Part shown: piece after piece, positions 28,270 to 30,447 of the stretch
Layout of the letters: the number at the start of each line of letters is the position of its first letter
Numbering within the stretch: position 1 is the stretch's first letter
Assembly (NCBI GenBank): GCA_023406985.1
Contig: JAEXTK010000079.1
Location: 1-30,447, forward strand
DNA length: 30,447 nucleotides
Source of the DNA: Spirochaetota bacterium
GTDB taxonomy: Bacteria > Spirochaetota > Spirochaetia > Treponematales > Breznakiellaceae
Reading direction: 5' to 3'
Made by a program: the position numbers and the translations under genes
The notes under the pieces: model-generated
What the model saw: the letters and a program-made list of their open reading frames with translations, nothing else
Database searches by the model: none
Told to the model about the DNA's origin: nothing

Positions 28270-30123
28270 ATGCCCACGCCCGGAACGGACGGCGTACGGG
28301 TCCTCCCGCCCGAGGTCGCGCGCAAGATCGCGGCCGGGGAGGTGGTGGACCGTCCCGCGGCCCTCGTGCGCGAGCTCGTGGACAACGCGATAGACGCGGG
28401 GGCTTCCCTCGTGGAAGTCGCCATCGCGGGCGGCGGAGCGCGGAGCGCCGAGGTCATCGACGACGGCTACGGCATGTCGCGGGAAGACCTGGAGCTCTGC
28501 TGGCTGCCCCACGCGACGAGCAAGATCAGGACCGAAGAGGACCTGCAAACCGCCGAAACCCTCGGGTTCCGCGGGGAAGCGCTCTCCGCCGTCTCCGCCG
28601 TCTCGCGGCTCGAGATCCTCACGAGCCGGGACGGCAGGGAGGCCTGGAAGCTCGCCGTCGGCCCCGGCACCGTCGGCGCGGCCGCCCCCCGCATAGAGCA
28701 GGCCCACCGCGCCCGCGGCACCACGGTCCGCGCCCTCGGCCTCTTCGACGCCGTCCCCGCGCGCAAGAAGTTCCTCAAGAAGGACGCGGCCGAGGGGACG
28801 CTCTGCCGGCAGGCCCTCGTCGACAAGGCTCTCGCCTTTCCGGAAATCGGCTTCCGCTTCGTGCAGGACGGCGCGCTCAAACTCTTCCTCCCTCCGGTCG
28901 CGACCCGGAAAGAACGCTTCGTCGCCGCATTCCTCGGCGACCGGGACACGCCCTTCGTCCACGAGATCGCGGCCGCGGGCGCTGGTTTCTCCCTGTCCAT
29001 CGTCGTCGGCGGAAGCGAACTGTTCCGGGGGGATCGGCGGCTGCAATACGTGATCGCCAACGGCAGGCGTATCCAGGATTTCGCGCTCATCCAGGCCCTC
29101 GAGTACGGAGTCCAGGGGTGGTTCCCGAACGGCACCCACCCGATCGGCGCCGTGTACGTGGATATCGATCCCGCGCTCGCGGACTTCAACATCCATCCCG
29201 CCAAGCGGGAAGTACGCTTCAGGGACCCCGCCGCCATCCACCATGCGGCGACGGAAGCCCTGCGCGATTTCATGCGCCGACGAGGGCTCGCCGACGCGGA
29301 GCGCGGCGGGCAGGAGCTCGCGGGCCCAGCCCTCTTCTCGATTCCGGACCGGTCTTCCCAGGCCGCCGAGACCGAGCGTCCCTACGCGGGCGGCGTCCGT
29401 CCCTCGGGAACGGCGCGGACGCCGTATCCGGACGGCGCGGGGCGCGGTGCGCCGGACGGGGGCGGCTCGCGACTCGCGATGGAAGCCCTCCTCGATGCGC
29501 GCCCGTCCTTCGCTCCCCTCCCCGGGCGGGCCGCGGCCCCCCGCGCTCCGGGCCAGGCCGATCCAACGGCGGCATCCACGTCCGTCCGCTACCTCGGCGC
29601 GGCCTTCGGCCTGTTCCTCCTGGCCGAGCGGGGCGATCGGCTCTACCTCATCGACCAGCACGCGGCCCATGAACGTCTCCTCTACGACCGCTATCGGAAA
29701 AAGCCGCCGGCCGCCCAGGAGCTTCTCGTCCCCTATCCCTTCAGTACCGATTCGGAAGCCGAGGACGAATTCTTGGCGGCGCGGAGGGAAAAGCTCGCCG
29801 AACTCGGCCTCGTCGTAGAACGGGACGGAACCGAGTCGTGGAGACTGGAAGCGACGCCCGAGGCCTGGAGGCTCAGCGACGCCGAGACCGTGCGCGCGAT
29901 CCTGGAGCTGCGATCCGCGGGGGAAGACTTCGCGGACCGTTGGCTCGCCACGCTCGCGTGCCGAAGCGCCGTGAAGGACGGCGACGTCTTGGACGACGGC
30001 ACCGCCGCCGCGCTCGCCGCGGCCGCCCTCGAGCTCCCCATCCCGCGGTGCCCCCACGGGCGCCCCGTGTGGATGGAAATCTCCCGCGAAACGCTCTTCA
30101 AGGCCGTGCGTAGGATCGAATAA
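28270..30123 (+). CDS. mutL: DNA mismatch repair protein MutL
   Basis: MutL couples mismatch recognition by MutS to strand cleavage. The N-terminal GHKL ATPase has KIAAGEVVDRPAALVRELVDNAIDAGA (19-45, with catalytic E35 and N39), VIDDGYGM (62-69) and ETLGFRGEAL. A Pro/Gly-rich linker spans about residues 350-435. The C-terminal dimerisation domain has the metal endonuclease motif DQHAAHERLLYD (462-473), LACRSAVKDGD and CPHGRPVWMEI near the end. These last two are features of MutL proteins that nick DNA themselves, as expected in an organism without MutH. The final glutamate of the DQHA(x)2E(x)4E motif is aspartate. At 617 residues the length is normal. Confidence 0.96.
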   Translation: MPTPGTDGVRVLPPEVARKIAAGEVVDRPAALVRELVDNAIDAGASLVEVAIAGGGARSAEVIDDGYGMSREDLELCWLPHATSKIRTEEDLQTAETLGFRGEALSAVSAVSRLEILTSRDGREAWKLAVGPGTVGAAAPRIEQAHRARGTTVRALGLFDAVPARKKFLKKDAAEGTLCRQALVDKALAFPEIGFRFVQDGALKLFLPPVATRKERFVAAFLGDRDTPFVHEIAAAGAGFSLSIVVGGSELFRGDRRLQYVIANGRRIQDFALIQALEYGVQGWFPNGTHPIGAVYVDIDPALADFNIHPAKREVRFRDPAAIHHAATEALRDFMRRRGLADAERGGQELAGPALFSIPDRSSQAAETERPYAGGVRPSGTARTPYPDGAGRGAPDGGGSRLAMEALLDARPSFAPLPGRAAAPRAPGQADPTAASTSVRYLGAAFGLFLLAERGDRLYLIDQHAAHERLLYDRYRKKPPAAQELLVPYPFSTDSEAEDEFLAARREKLAELGLVVERDGTESWRLEATPEAWRLSDAETVRAILELRSAGEDFADRWLATLACRSAVKDGDVLDDGTAAALAAAALELPIPRCPHGRPVWMEISRETLFKAVRRIE

Positions 30124-30447
30124 CGAAGGACTTTCTCCCCGGGTCTTTCCTGGCGCGCCGCTCCGGCCCGGGGCGCCTGCTCGCGGCGGACCTCCGGTCC
30201 GACGCCATCCTGGCGCGCCGCTCCAGCCCGGGGCGCCTGCTGGCGCGCGCCTCAGGCGCGCTTACCGCGCTTCCGCGCGGCGCAGGCGCCCTTCAAGTCC
30301 CGTTCCGGATTTCTCCGTAGCAACTATTTTTTGCCGGGAACGGGACTTGGCTTCCGCGTCGCGCCATCCTGGCGCGCCGCTCCGGCCCGGGGCGCCTGCT
30401 GGCGCGCGCCTCAGGCGCGCTTACCGCGCTGGCGCGCGGCGCAGGCG
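30124..30447. repeat. Gene-free region with GC-rich palindromic repeats
   Basis: No gene is seen in these 324 bases after mutL. A near-identical 86-base unit occurs at 30203-30288 and 30362-30447 (three mismatches by eye, 159 bases apart), and a shorter piece with the same first ~30 bases at 30148-30180. Each long copy contains the perfect palindrome GCGCGCCT-C-AGGCGCGC (30245-30261 in the first). The second copy runs to the edge of the window, so more copies may follow. Confidence 0.8.
30294..30349. repeat. Thirteen-base inverted repeat between the two 86-base units
   Basis: CAAGTCCCGTTCC (30294-30306) is the exact reverse complement of GGAACGGGACTTG (30337-30349), with a 30-base AT-richer loop that includes TATTTTTT. 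The T-run is inside the loop and not after the stem, so it is not a standard terminator. Confidence 0.75.

Noticed and set aside
30294..30349. Integron attC site
   Set aside because: An inverted repeat with a large loop is present, but the GTTRRRY/RYYYAAC core sites are missing and there is no integrase nearby.
30203..30447. CRISPR array
   Set aside because: Only two long units with palindromic GC-rich content and one 73-base interval; no short regular repeats and no cas genes.

Overview
The window is a stretch of high-GC (by eye about two-thirds G+C) bacterial chromosome, almost fully coding, from a free-living or at least flagellated spirochaete. The best evidence is a periplasmic flagellar sheath protein FlaA (17325-18344, minus) and a radical-SAM protein of the spirochaete-restricted 'spiro-SPASM' type (25190-26740, minus). 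Rho next to rpmE, and HU next to lnt, also recall Treponema-type gene order; that comparison is from memory. The GC content is well above most named Treponema, so a high-GC relative (for example a Spirochaeta aurantia-like lineage) is more likely. No species can be fixed from the sequence alone.

Layout. 1-1384 (minus) holds the N-terminal part of ileS. A plus-strand block follows: nth (endonuclease III), rex (NADH/NAD redox repressor), an RlmK-type rRNA methyltransferase and a small lipoprotein (1462-4428). From 4504 to 11093 everything is on minus. In transcription order this is a zinc-ribbon microprotein with its own promoter and terminator; rpsT, an HU-family protein and lnt; a coiled-coil response regulator, a small TPR protein and a bactofilin; then rho (strong own promoter) and rpmE, ending in a clear terminator. 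11280-13255 (plus) carries an IscR-like Rrf2 regulator and a large membrane protein of unknown function. 13346-15796 (minus) is a JAMM-DinG helicase fusion, preceded by tRNA-Glu(TTC). 16010-17251 is an alarmone-synthetase-like protein with TPRs, downstream of flaA and its terminator.

The most interesting region is the tightly packed minus-strand operon 26740-18405. It encodes spiro-SPASM, a glycosyltransferase, an SpsF-type cytidylyltransferase, a fused PseG-like/zinc-ribbon/methyltransferase protein, an ATP-grasp ligase, a cell-wall amidase and a GerMN lipoprotein-like protein. The flaA promoter is embedded in the last codons of the GerMN gene. The set looks like a pathway that makes and attaches an activated, possibly nonulosonate-like, sugar next to envelope and flagellar-sheath genes. 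The link to flagellar or surface glycosylation is inference.

The right end (26818-30123, plus) is a DNA-repair operon xseA-xseB-mutL. xseA appears to be transcribed without a leader. The final 324 bases hold no gene but contain GC-rich palindromic repeats that run off the window. I saw no insertion sequence, phage gene, CRISPR array or sign of recent transfer.
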